Assembly (NCBI GenBank): GCA_963822825.1
Contig: CAWGIW010000006.1
Span: 248,001-312,000 of the forward strand
From: JAWWPY01 sp963822825
GTDB taxonomy: Bacteria > Actinomycetota > Actinomycetes > Streptosporangiales > Streptosporangiaceae
Direction: 5' to 3'
DNA: 64,000 nucleotides
The number at the start of each line of letters is the position of its first letter. Position 1 is the first letter of the stretch. The position numbers were made by a program, and so were the translations under genes. Below, one piece after another: positions 35,717 to 42,905 of this stretch. The notes beneath the pieces were generated by a model. That model saw nothing but the letters and a program-made list of their open reading frames with translations. It did no database searches and was not told the origin of the DNA.

Positions 35717-36244
35717 TTACCTGGCCCGCCCGTCGCGGCCCGGCCGTGGCTCGGGGCGGGCCGCTGACTGCGGAAAGTGGTCATCCGACCGGGAACGCAG
35801 CGCGTCCCTCCGCTCCGGACGGGGGCTGACGGTGCAGCGCAGGAGCAGGAGCAGCGCGATGATCACCGGGAACACCGAATCGGGCATCTGGGCCGAAAGC
35901 GCGACCACGAGCCATACGGCGGCGATGGGCAGCAGGGGCAGGATCCGCCACCACCGTTCGCCCGCATCCGGGGTCCGCCCGGCCGCTCGATCGCTGCCCG
36001 GCGCGTCAGCCCGGCGCAGGTCGGCACCCAGCTTGGGGTCCTGCGGAAGGTCTTTGGTGAGCTCGCTCAGCGCACCCCACGTCCGGCCGGAGAACGCGGC
36101 CGTGGTCCGCTCGTCGAACTCTTCCAGGGTCAGCCGCCCCGCTGCGTAGGCGTCACGCAGGATCGCGACGACACTCTCCCGGTCGGCGTCGGAGGCACGG
36201 ATCGCCCGGTCGGAGGCACCGATCGCACCGTAGGCCGTCTTCAT
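35717..36244 (-). CDS. DUF1707 SHOCT-like domain membrane protein
   Basis: 175 residues. Residues 10-60 hold the DUF1707 motif common in actinobacteria (IRASDADRESVVAILRDAYAAGRLTLEEFDERTTAAFSGRT, split), followed by a linker, two close hydrophobic segments (about 98-137) and a basic C-terminus. GGGGAGG precedes the ATG. The 260-nt stretch upstream toward the export permease contains AT-richer patches but no recognised gene. DUF1707 proteins have no settled biochemical function; membrane-associated signalling or oligomerisation is the usual guess. Confidence 0.8.
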   Translation of the reverse strand: MKTAYGAIGASDRAIRASDADRESVVAILRDAYAAGRLTLEEFDERTTAAFSGRTWGALSELTKDLPQDPKLGADLRRADAPGSDRAAGRTPDAGERWWRILPLLPIAAVWLVVALSAQMPDSVFPVIIALLLLLRCTVSPRPERRDALRSRSDDHFPQSAARPEPRPGRDGRAR

Positions 36245-36340
36245 CGGACCTCCCCGAGACCTGCACCCTTCACCGCAGGATACCCCGCCGCGGCAATCTG
36301 TCTGTGGTGCGGATCGGCAGGGCTATGGTTAGATCGCGCC

Positions 36341-38002
36341 GTGTCTCCGGTCCAGCGGCGTCTCAATCACTACCGCGATCATCTGATCGTCTGTGGAGAC
36401 GACCCGCTCGCTTTCCGCATCGTCGAGGAACTCACCGCCCGGTATAGCGAGCGGGTCACGGTTATCTTGCCGTCGCGGGAGCGCTCGACCGCCCCACGCA
36501 TCGCGCGGCTGCCCGGGGTCCGGGTCATCGAACGCGCCGAACTCGACAGCGGCGCCTTCGCCGACGCCCAGGTGCAGTCCGCCCGGGCCCTGGCCCTGCT
36601 GAGCCAGGATGATCTCGGGAACTTTCACGCCGCGCTGCGCGCCCAGGATCTGAACCGGGATCTGCGGCTGGTGGTGAGGATCTTCAATACCGGTCTCGGC
36701 GAGCGGATGCGCGCCTTCTTCTACGATTGCGCCGTCCTCTCCGGCTCGTCGATGGCGGCACCATCGTTCGTCGCCGCCGCCCTCGGCGAGCCCACCCCCA
36801 GCCACGTCAGGCTGGCCGGGCGGACGCTGTATGTAGCCAGGCGCGGGGAGACCGATGCCGCGCAGTTTGTCTGCGGCCTGGCCGTAACGGAAGATGGCGT
36901 CTCGCCCCGGCTGCTCCCACCCGACGAGCAGACCGCTGACCTCGTGCTGGCGGTGGCCGATGGGACACCGCGCAACCCCTTGGCCCGGCAGCGCCGCCGC
37001 CCGCTGCAGGCGGGCATGAGGATCTTGCACACGCTGTTCGGGCACAAGCTCGGGATGGTCTTCCTGGCCCTGTTCGCGGTGCTGGTCTGCGGCTTCATCC
37101 TGCTTGCCACCTTCGGCGGGTTCTCGCTGACCAACTCCCTGTACCTGACTTTTCTCGACGCGGCGGGCGCGGCGGTCAGCGACCCGTCACTGAGCGCGCC
37201 GGAGAAGGTCGCCCAGTTCCTGCTCACCTTCGATGGGATGGCCGTCCTCCCGGTGGTGACCGCCGCCGTGGTCGGGGCCCGGCTGACCGGCTCGCTGCAC
37301 AGCACCGAGCGCCTAGTCAGCGATCATGTCATCGTGGCCGGCCTTGGCAACGTCGGCACCCGGATCGTCGGCCAGCTGCACGACCTGGGCGTGGACGTGG
37401 TTTGCGTGGACAAGAACGAGAACGCGGCCGGAATGAGCATGGCCCGCCGCCTTGGCCTGCGGGTGGTCATCGGCGAGACCCACCGGGAGGAGACGTTGCG
37501 GGCCGCCGGCATCACCACCAGCCAGGCCCTGGTCTCGGTGACCAACAGCGACATCGTCAACCTGGAAACCGGGCTGCACGCCCGGGCCCTCGCCGCCGAC
37601 CTGCGCCTGGTGCTGCGCCTGACGGACGAGGACCTGGCGGAGCGCGTCCAGAAGACCGTCGGCAACACGATTTCGCGCAGTGTCTCCTATCTCGCGGCGC
37701 CGGCGTTCGCGGCGGCCATGCTCGAGCACCAGGTGCTGCGGACGATTCCCGTCGGCCGCCATGTGCTGCTCATCGCCGAGGTCCAGGTCGGCCCGGCGTC
37801 CGAGCTGGCCGGGCAGTCGGTGGAGGACGTGCACCAGGAAGGTGAGCTCCGGCTGATCGCGATACAGCCCAAGGGGGCCAGCGGCGTGGACTGGTCGCCG
37901 CGGCGCGACTACCCGATCTCGCCGCAGGACCGGCTCTATGTCCTCGCCACCCGGGAAGGCCTGAGCCAGGTGCTGGCCCGCAGCCAGACTCCGGTGAGCT
38001 GA
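36341..38002 (+). CDS. RCK/TrkA-N double-domain membrane protein, potassium-channel-like without a filter
   Basis: A 553-residue protein. Residues 8-130 are an N-terminal RCK-like Rossmann domain with a degenerate glycine motif (VCGDDPLAF). Two membrane spans lie at about 235-255 and 300-320. A second RCK/TrkA-N domain follows with an intact VIVAGLGNVGTRIVGQL, ending in a TrkA-C-like segment. The loop between the spans has no TVGYG-type filter, so ordinary potassium conduction is doubtful. The start is GTG 36341 (frame open to 35777). A strong hairpin terminator follows the stop. Confidence 0.8.
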   Translation: MSPVQRRLNHYRDHLIVCGDDPLAFRIVEELTARYSERVTVILPSRERSTAPRIARLPGVRVIERAELDSGAFADAQVQSARALALLSQDDLGNFHAALRAQDLNRDLRLVVRIFNTGLGERMRAFFYDCAVLSGSSMAAPSFVAAALGEPTPSHVRLAGRTLYVARRGETDAAQFVCGLAVTEDGVSPRLLPPDEQTADLVLAVADGTPRNPLARQRRRPLQAGMRILHTLFGHKLGMVFLALFAVLVCGFILLATFGGFSLTNSLYLTFLDAAGAAVSDPSLSAPEKVAQFLLTFDGMAVLPVVTAAVVGARLTGSLHSTERLVSDHVIVAGLGNVGTRIVGQLHDLGVDVVCVDKNENAAGMSMARRLGLRVVIGETHREETLRAAGITTSQALVSVTNSDIVNLETGLHARALAADLRLVLRLTDEDLAERVQKTVGNTISRSVSYLAAPAFAAAMLEHQVLRTIPVGRHVLLIAEVQVGPASELAGQSVEDVHQEGELRLIAIQPKGASGVDWSPRRDYPISPQDRLYVLATREGLSQVLARSQTPVS

Positions 38003-38005
38003 GAA

Positions 38006-38038
38006 TTGCCCGCCCTCAGGCCGCCCCAGGGCGGGCAA
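38006..38038 (+). terminator. Hairpin terminator after the RCK gene
   Basis: TTGCCCGCCCT at 38006-38016 pairs perfectly with AGGGCGGGCAA at 38028-38038 (11 bp, 11-nt loop), starting four bases after the stop codon. No long T-tract follows. Confidence 0.7.
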
Positions 38039-38350
38039 ACAGGGCCAGGAAATGCAAAACCTTGGGTCTCCCCGAGTCGTGCCTCCGGCGTTACGCTCAG
38101 GGCAGATCTTCCACGTGGTTCTGATGAGCCATCTGTGAAGACAAAGAGAGGTCCGCTATGGTCGGCTATGTACCTTATGTACTATTCGTCGGTTCTGCCG
38201 GGGAGGTGGCCGCCAGAGCCCAGGCGCTTGGTGGGCCTATCAGTCCAGTTACGGCCACAGCGTCCTTAATTCAATCCGCGCGCATGCCCTGCCGCCACGG
38301 CGGCAAGCCCACCACGGCCGGGCGGTGCACTGCCTCATCAGGAGGATCAC
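38039..38350 (+). promoter_or_regulatory. 312-nt leader region of the acetate permease gene
   Basis: This stretch lies between the upstream terminator and the satP-like start. It ends with AGGAGG at 38340-38345, the ribosome-binding site for the TTG start. A 68-codon frame (38158-38364) with a GAGAGG before its ATG overlaps the satP start but resembles no known protein. No riboswitch was recognised. The promoter could not be placed. Confidence 0.35.
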
Positions 38351-38980
38351 TTGAGTGTCAATGATGACCGACCGCTAGCTGCCATAGCCGATCCAGCGCC
38401 TCTCGGGCTGGCCGCTTTCGCGCTGACCACGTTCCTGCTCTCGGCCTTCAACGCGGGCTGGATGACCAAGGCCAGTGGACTCGCCTGGGTAGGCTATGCG
38501 TTTGCCTACGGCGGTCTCTGCCAGCTGCTCGCCGGCATGTGGGAGTTCCGCAACCGCAACGTGTTCGGCGCCACGGCGTTCTCCACCTATGGCGGGTTCT
38601 GGATCGGACTTGGGCTCTATGCCAAGCTCTTTGGCATCGGCCTGCTCGGCAGCACGAAGACGGCAACGCTGTTCACCCAGGATGCCGCCTGGATTCTGCT
38701 CGCGTTCGCGATCTTCAACACCTACATGCTGATCATGAGCAGCCAGGTGAACATGGCGGTCTTCGGCGTCTTCCTGACCCTGGAGATCACCGAGATCGTC
38801 CTGTTCATCGGGAACTTCGGGAACGACGCCCCAGGCCACGGCGCAGTGCGGATCGGCGGCTACATCGGCGTTCTCACCGCCTTGGTCGCCTGGTACACCT
38901 CCGCGGCCGGCGTCGCCAACGGGATGGGCGGCCGGCTGAGGCTGCCGGTCGGCAAGCCCATCATGGGTCCGCGAATCTGA
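38351..38980 (+). CDS. SatP/YaaH (GPR1/FUN34) family acetate permease
   Basis: SatP-type proteins carry acetate/succinate across the membrane. The 209-residue product has six hydrophobic segments with the family signature near the N-terminus (ADPAPLGLAAFALTTFLLSAFNAGW) and GGLCQLLAGMWEFRNRNVFGATAFSTYGGFWI. The start is TTG with AGGAGG five bases upstream; no better start fits. A 17-bp perfect hairpin lies 26 nt after the stop. It stands alone, apparently monocistronic. Confidence 0.9.
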   Translation: MSVNDDRPLAAIADPAPLGLAAFALTTFLLSAFNAGWMTKASGLAWVGYAFAYGGLCQLLAGMWEFRNRNVFGATAFSTYGGFWIGLGLYAKLFGIGLLGSTKTATLFTQDAAWILLAFAIFNTYMLIMSSQVNMAVFGVFLTLEITEIVLFIGNFGNDAPGHGAVRIGGYIGVLTALVAWYTSAAGVANGMGGRLRLPVGKPIMGPRI

Positions 38981-39006
38981 TACCCGGGTTCCGCGCCTGA
39001 GACTGC

Positions 39007-39043
39007 CGTGATCCCGGAGGCCCGGCGGGCCTCCGGGATCACG
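39007..39043 (+). terminator. 17-bp perfect hairpin terminator after satP
   Basis: CGTGATCCCGGAGGCCC (39007-39023) is exactly complementary to 39027-39043 across a GGC loop. It is followed by CATTTCC rather than a long T-tract. Confidence 0.8.
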
Positions 39044-39058
39044 CATTTCCAGCCCGGG

Positions 39059-39064
39059 TAGGAT
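39059..39064 (+). promoter_or_regulatory. Leaderless -10 box TAGGAT before the MscS-like gene
   Basis: TAGGAT is followed by seven bases and the GTG at 39072, with no Shine-Dalgarno sequence, directly after the satP terminator. Confidence 0.5.
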
Positions 39065-39071
39065 CACGCCG

Positions 39072-39851
39072 GTGGATCTCCAGGAGAAGCGCCAGCACGA
39101 CCTGGCCCTCCAGATGGCCAGGGTCAAGAAGCGTGCCCGGCCCTGGCGGTCCATCATCGCCGCCGTTCTCGCGGTGCTCGCCTGGCTGGCCTCAAATTCG
39201 GCCCGGGCCCCGGACGGCACCATCCGGCAGACCTACGGTCACGTCACGGGAGACATCGTCGCCCAGTCCGCGGCGGCGGCGTTCTGCGTCCTGGCTGTGA
39301 TTGCCGTGCTGGGACTGGCCAGAAAGGCTCAGGAAGTGCTCCGGCCCCGCGTGGGCACGGCGCACGCCGCGGTGGTCCGATATGCCATCCTCCTGGCCGG
39401 GAGCACCGCCGTTCTGCTCGTAACCCTTGATCTGAGCGGGGTCCCGGTCGGTCAGCTCGTCGTCGGCGGCGCCGTGACCGGAATCCTTCTCGGGATCGCC
39501 GGGCAGCAGTCTCTGGCCAATGTTTTCGCCGGCCTGGTCCTGCTGCTGTCCCGGCCGTTCACCGTCGGGGACCTGATCCGGCTGAGGTCAGGGGCGCTCG
39601 GAGGCCAGCTTGAGGGCACGGTGACCGAGATCGGCATTACCTACATGCGGCTCGATACCGGCGATGGCGTCATGCATCTGCCCAACGCTCAGGTCCTGGC
39701 GGCCGCGGTGGGACCCGTCCCGCCCCAGAACAGCCCGGCCGCGGAGCTGGCCCAGACTAACCCGGCCAGCCCAGAACGGCCAGGCCACGCCGGATCACTG
39801 CCCGGGCCTGCCGGAGCCCCGGACGGCGGCCAGCCGCCCGGGGCTCCGTGA
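39072..39851 (+). CDS. MscS-like mechanosensitive channel family protein
   Basis: A 259-residue protein with about four hydrophobic segments. The MscS core follows: GQLVVGGAVTGILLGIAGQQSLANVFAGLVLLLSRPFTVGDLI (split) is the pore helix and start of the beta domain. It ends soon after the beta domain with a Pro/Ala-rich tail instead of the full MscS C-terminal cage, which makes it a short family member. It starts at GTG and ends 9 nt before the convergent lsr2. A role in osmotic release is likely but not certain for short forms. Confidence 0.8.
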   Translation: MDLQEKRQHDLALQMARVKKRARPWRSIIAAVLAVLAWLASNSARAPDGTIRQTYGHVTGDIVAQSAAAAFCVLAVIAVLGLARKAQEVLRPRVGTAHAAVVRYAILLAGSTAVLLVTLDLSGVPVGQLVVGGAVTGILLGIAGQQSLANVFAGLVLLLSRPFTVGDLIRLRSGALGGQLEGTVTEIGITYMRLDTGDGVMHLPNAQVLAAAVGPVPPQNSPAAELAQTNPASPERPGHAGSLPGPAGAPDGGQPPGAP

Positions 39852-39860
39852 GGCCACCGG

Positions 39861-40199
39861 TCAGTGGTGCTTGGCCTCATATCTGGTCACCACGTCGGCC
39901 GGGATACGGCCGCGGTCGCTGACCGGGATCCCGGCCTGCTTCGCCCACGTCCGTATCGCGGCGCTGTGCTGACGGTGCGCCGTGGTCCGGCGCTTGGTCC
40001 GTCCCATGCGTGCCGATGCCCGGCGCGCGTGCTCGGCGTATCTGGTCACGACCTCCTCGAGCTTTTGGCTGTGCTTCGAGCACAGGTCGATCTCATAGTC
40101 GTGTCCGTCCAGGCCGAACCTGCGTGTCCGATGCTGGCCCGCCGGAATCTCTTTCTGGTCGTAGTCACAGGCAAATGTGACGGAAACCTTCTGTGCCAC
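39861..40199 (-). CDS. lsr2: Lsr2-family nucleoid-associated protein
   Basis: Lsr2 bridges AT-rich DNA and silences foreign genes in actinobacteria, acting as an H-NS analogue. The 112-residue protein has the N-terminal oligomerisation part (KVSVTFACDYDQKEIPAGQ, FGLDGHDYEIDLC) and the C-terminal DNA-binding part ending AIRTWAKQAGIPVSDRGRIPADVV. The usual RGR appears as DRGRI. GTG 40199 with AAGGGGGG upstream is chosen over longer frames. It is likely a second Lsr2 paralogue, since most actinobacteria have one elsewhere, but that cannot be seen here. Its promoter holds a striking CCCCTGGGG pair. Confidence 0.88.
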   Translation of the reverse strand: MAQKVSVTFACDYDQKEIPAGQHRTRRFGLDGHDYEIDLCSKHSQKLEEVVTRYAEHARRASARMGRTKRRTTAHRQHSAAIRTWAKQAGIPVSDRGRIPADVVTRYEAKHH

Positions 40200-40213
40200 T
40201 TCTGGCCCCCCTT

Positions 40214-40242
40214 CCCCTGGGGCAAATATATCCCCCCTGGGG
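40214..40242. promoter_or_regulatory. Paired CCCCTGGGG palindromes flanking an AT-rich box upstream of lsr2
   Basis: The self-complementary CCCCTGGGG occurs at 40214-40222 and 40234-40242, exactly 20 bp centre to centre, on either side of CAAATATAT. On the minus strand that box reads ATATATTTG and would serve as -10 for lsr2, with TTGCGC further upstream as a weak -35. The geometry (two turns of the helix, same face) suggests a dimer-of-dimers operator. The regulator is not identified. Confidence 0.5.
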
Positions 40243-40422
40243 CTGGCGCAACCGTAACGACACCCAGGCAATGTCTTCTGAGCCACTTCTGCCAGCCACC
40301 ATTGGCCGGGAACTACCGGGCCAGGCGCATGCGGGCGCACTGCGTAGCCATGGCTGTGGCCATGGCTGAATCGGACCAGTTCAGGGAACCCAGTTCCGAG
40401 GGGCGAGCGTGACAGCTATGGG

Positions 40423-41523
40423 TCAATGCCGCCCGGGATAGCGCCCTCGCTCACGCGACCGGCGTTTGCCGGGCGCGCGGCCATAAGGGAAGGATTCCGG
40501 GGACGGATCCTCGCTATAGCCGCCGAGTGGGCCTGCATCGGTATCCTCCCACTCGCGGCCAGGGTGCTCATAACCCCCGGCGCCAGGAGCGGGCTCCAAG
40601 TCGTGCTCGGCTGGCTCGCCTTGATAATCCCCGATGACTGGCTCGTGCGGATAATCCCGGAAATGGGGGTCACCGGGGTATGCCGACGGCAATGGCTCCG
40701 CCGGGTAGTCCGCTGAATCGTCGCGGTAACCATCGGCGGCGTTGTCGCGGTAGTCACCGGCGGTGCCACCGCGGTAGTCGGCCGCCGGGTCGCCGGCGTA
40801 GCCGCGCGGCGGCGGCTCCCCCCGGTAGTCCGCAGGGCCATCGCCGTAGCCAGCCGAGCCACGGTAGTCCCCGGTCAGGGGGTCATCCCGGTAGCCCGGT
40901 GCGGCGACGGTCCGGTAGTCGCCGGTAGCCGGCGCATCGGGGTAGCCGCCCTGGTAGCCCCCCGGCTCGTCCCGGTAGTCCCCGGCCCCCGGGTCGCCGG
41001 CGTAGCCGTGCTGCGGTGGCTCGCCCTGGTAGCCCCCGGGCTCACCTGGATAGCCCCCCGCCTCATCGTGGTAGTCCTGGTAGCCCCCCGGCTCGTCGCG
41101 GTAGCCGGGCTCGCCCGGGTAGCCAGGCTCATCGTCATAGTCCGCGGCCGATGGCGGGCGCATCGCCACGGTGGACGGCCCAGGGTCGAGTGCCTCCCCG
41201 GGACTGGCCGACGGGCCCGTGCTGCGGCCTGAACCCAGATCACGGGCATAAGCCTGCTCGCCCGCCAGCTGGCCGCGGGCCCCGTCACGGCGCGTGCGCT
41301 GGCCCTGAGGACCACGGCGCAGCGCTTCGACCATCCGGTCCAGATCATCGATGGGCAGCCGGAACGTACCCGTGCACGTCCCGCCCTGCCAGATGCTGAA
41401 AACCGCGACACCCGTATCGGCGTACCAGCTCAGTCGCATACTGCGCGAGTTGCCCCGCACATCGAAGAACACCTCACCGAGCCGGGGCAGAGGAGCGGCG
41501 TCCGACGCAGACATGCTGCCCAT
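40423..41523 (-). CDS. Conserved actinobacterial protein with long Tyr/Gly/Asp-rich repeat tail
   Basis: 366 residues. Residues about 1-75 form a compact conserved domain (LPRLGEVFFDVRGNSRSMRLSWY, FSIWQGGTCTGTFRLPIDDL) known in many actinobacteria without assigned function. From about 125 to 320 the chain is an irregular array of GDYR, GYRDEP, GGYQGEP and GYAGDP units, strongly acidic and Tyr-rich, and probably disordered. The end is basic. ATG 41523 or 41514 may be the start; no clear Shine-Dalgarno is seen. The tail resembles low-complexity sequence prone to tyrosine modification or condensation. Function is unknown. Confidence 0.75.
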   Translation of the reverse strand: MGSMSASDAAPLPRLGEVFFDVRGNSRSMRLSWYADTGVAVFSIWQGGTCTGTFRLPIDDLDRMVEALRRGPQGQRTRRDGARGQLAGEQAYARDLGSGRSTGPSASPGEALDPGPSTVAMRPPSAADYDDEPGYPGEPGYRDEPGGYQDYHDEAGGYPGEPGGYQGEPPQHGYAGDPGAGDYRDEPGGYQGGYPDAPATGDYRTVAAPGYRDDPLTGDYRGSAGYGDGPADYRGEPPPRGYAGDPAADYRGGTAGDYRDNAADGYRDDSADYPAEPLPSAYPGDPHFRDYPHEPVIGDYQGEPAEHDLEPAPGAGGYEHPGREWEDTDAGPLGGYSEDPSPESFPYGRAPGKRRSRERGRYPGRH

Positions 41524-42082
41524 GGTGACGCTGAACTATCGCATTTGTCCAATTAGTGATCACCGGTTGCCGCCCGTTCACCGCAACGGCACGCGGCATT
41601 GCCTGGGCCAGCTCAGCGGTCGGCGCCCCCCGGCCGCGATGCCGCGCGGCCCGGCACGCGGCCCGGCTCGGAGGGCCGCCCTCGCCACCCCCAATCCAGG
41701 GGAACAGCGTCTTCCCGCGATCGCCTTTAAAAAAGAGAGCATCCTGGGAGGCCGGATTCCGGATCCGGCCTGCGGAACAGGCCGGCCGGATGGCATCATT
41801 GATCATCGGTTCGCTGGACTGGCCTGGCTTCGACCGGACGGTGCCGAGCACTGGTCACCGTCCATCGGCAAGGTTGCTGCACCGGTGTCCCGTGCTGAGC
41901 GCTGGCCCGTGCTGAGCACGGGTGGCTGAATGCTGCTCGCACGCACGGGAACACGCCGGCGACGCAACGCGTTGCATCTTAGGCGGGGAAAAAGGCCGCA
42001 TAGCGCACGACCGAAACGTCCAGCGAGCCGGGTGGCCGACTGGGCGTAGAACACACGATGAGCTGGTTGAGGAGATCTACTC
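41524..42082. other. 559-nt intergenic region between the repeat protein and the whiB-like gene
   Basis: No convincing gene is visible; short open frames here lack ribosome-binding sites and family resemblance. A perfect 8-bp hairpin (GGCCGGAT/ATCCGGCC, 41750-41770) is followed on the minus strand, 14 nt later, by TTTTTT near 41729. That suggests a minus-strand transcript ending or attenuator ahead of the repeat-protein gene. The whiB promoter must lie toward the right end but was not resolved. Confidence 0.5.
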
Positions 42083-42382
42083 ATGTCTGAGGTACGACGG
42101 CAGGTTGCCCTGCCTCCCCGGCCGAACTGGGGCTGGCAAGATGCCGCCGCGTGCCGCGGCACGGAGGTCGTCCTCTTCTTCGGCCCGGACGGCGAACGGC
42201 AACCTGAACGTGACATCCGTGAGCGGAAGGCAAAGGCCCTCTGTGCCTCATGCCCGGTGCGTTCTGAATGCCTCGGCTACGCCGTGTCCCGGCCTGAGAA
42301 GTATGGCACCTGGGGTGGCCTGAATGAGGACGAGCGAGCCTCCGAGCGCCGGCGCAGGATGCGCCGGGCAAACGCGGCCTGA
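42083..42382 (+). CDS. WhiB-like Fe-S regulatory protein
   Basis: WhiB-like proteins are actinobacteria-specific transcription factors that bind a [4Fe-4S] cluster and sigma-A. The 99-residue product has the four ligands at Cys24, 54, 57 and 63 (C-x29-C-x2-C-x5-C), the G[VI/T]WGG turn as GTWGGLNEDER, and a basic C-terminus RRRRMRR. No AT-hook of the WhiB7 type is present. GAGGAG precedes the ATG, and a hairpin follows the stop. Which Wbl class it is cannot be settled from sequence memory. Confidence 0.92.
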   Translation: MSEVRRQVALPPRPNWGWQDAAACRGTEVVLFFGPDGERQPERDIRERKAKALCASCPVRSECLGYAVSRPEKYGTWGGLNEDERASERRRRMRRANAA

Positions 42383-42402
42383 CGCAGCTGCTTGATGCTG
42401 CC

Positions 42403-42436
42403 GCCCTGGCAGCCGGGGCTACCCGGTTGCCAGGGC
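42403..42436 (+). terminator. Hairpin terminator after the whiB-like gene
   Basis: GCCCTGGCA (42403-42411) pairs with TGCCAGGGC (42428-42436). The inner CCGGG/CCCGG extends the stem past one mismatch to about 14 bp around a GCTA loop. There is no T-tract. Confidence 0.7.
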
Positions 42437-42622
42437 GCCGACAATTGCCGCCTGGCATCATCCGCCGGGATATGAGCGGGAACGCGCAAGAACACGGCTC
42501 TGCGGGCCCGGTCCGCAAAAGGCGGCCGCCATCCCGGAATACCCATCCCGGCGGGGCAGTTGGCACCAGACGTGAGCATCCGCCGACCGTCACCTGCCCG
42601 CCACGCTGGGTGGAGAGAAACT

Positions 42623-42634
42623 TTCTGGACAGAA
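42623..42634. promoter_or_regulatory. TTCTG-GA-CAGAA palindrome upstream of the sulfur-assimilation leader
   Basis: A 12-bp palindrome lies 28 nt before the leader-peptide ATG, in a locally AT-richer patch that should contain the promoter. It could be an operator or overlap the -35. The 42437-42622 stretch before it holds nothing recognised. Confidence 0.35.
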
Positions 42635-42661
42635 CAGTATGCCGCGTGTGATGCTACTGGG

Positions 42662-42748
42662 ATGACCGCCGCTGACCCCCTTCTTGTTGCGCGCAGGCAT
42701 GTTGACCTGCTGCGGGTCCGTAGCGCGGTCTGTCGGCACGGCCGCTGA
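42662..42748 (+). CDS. Short leader peptide of the sulfite reductase operon (RRHVDLLRV type)
   Basis: A 28-codon frame that starts MTAADPLLV, continues ARRHVDLLRVRSAVC and ends RHGR. It matches the actinobacterial putative leader peptides found just upstream of sulfate-assimilation genes, whose hallmark is R-x-HVDLxRVxSAxC with a Cys codon near the end. It lies 157 nt before the sulfite reductase start. A GGCGAC/GTCGCC hairpin at 42801-42819 lies in the gap and may be part of an attenuator. Translation speed over the Arg/Cys codons would report cysteine or tRNA charging. The identity is pattern-based; the mechanism is inferred. Confidence 0.78.
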   Translation: MTAADPLLVARRHVDLLRVRSAVCRHGR

Positions 42749-42905
42749 CCACCGCCCATCCCGCAGGAAGGGCGTGTGCCGCGGTCGGTGCCCGTCTGCT
42801 GGCGACGTAACCAGTCGCCGAAGGCCGCCGGTTCACCACCGCTGATCCCGGATCCGCCGCAGGCGCCCGGCGCACACGTCCCTGGACAGGAAGAGGACGC
42901 GCCAC

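Noticed and set aside
38158..38364. 68-codon frame before satP with a GAGAGG near its ATG
   Set aside because: No family resemblance, and it overlaps the satP start in another frame. It is kept only as a remark in the leader-region entry.
41556..41915. Short open frames in the gap before the whiB-like gene
   Set aside because: No ribosome-binding site, biased composition and competing frames on both strands.
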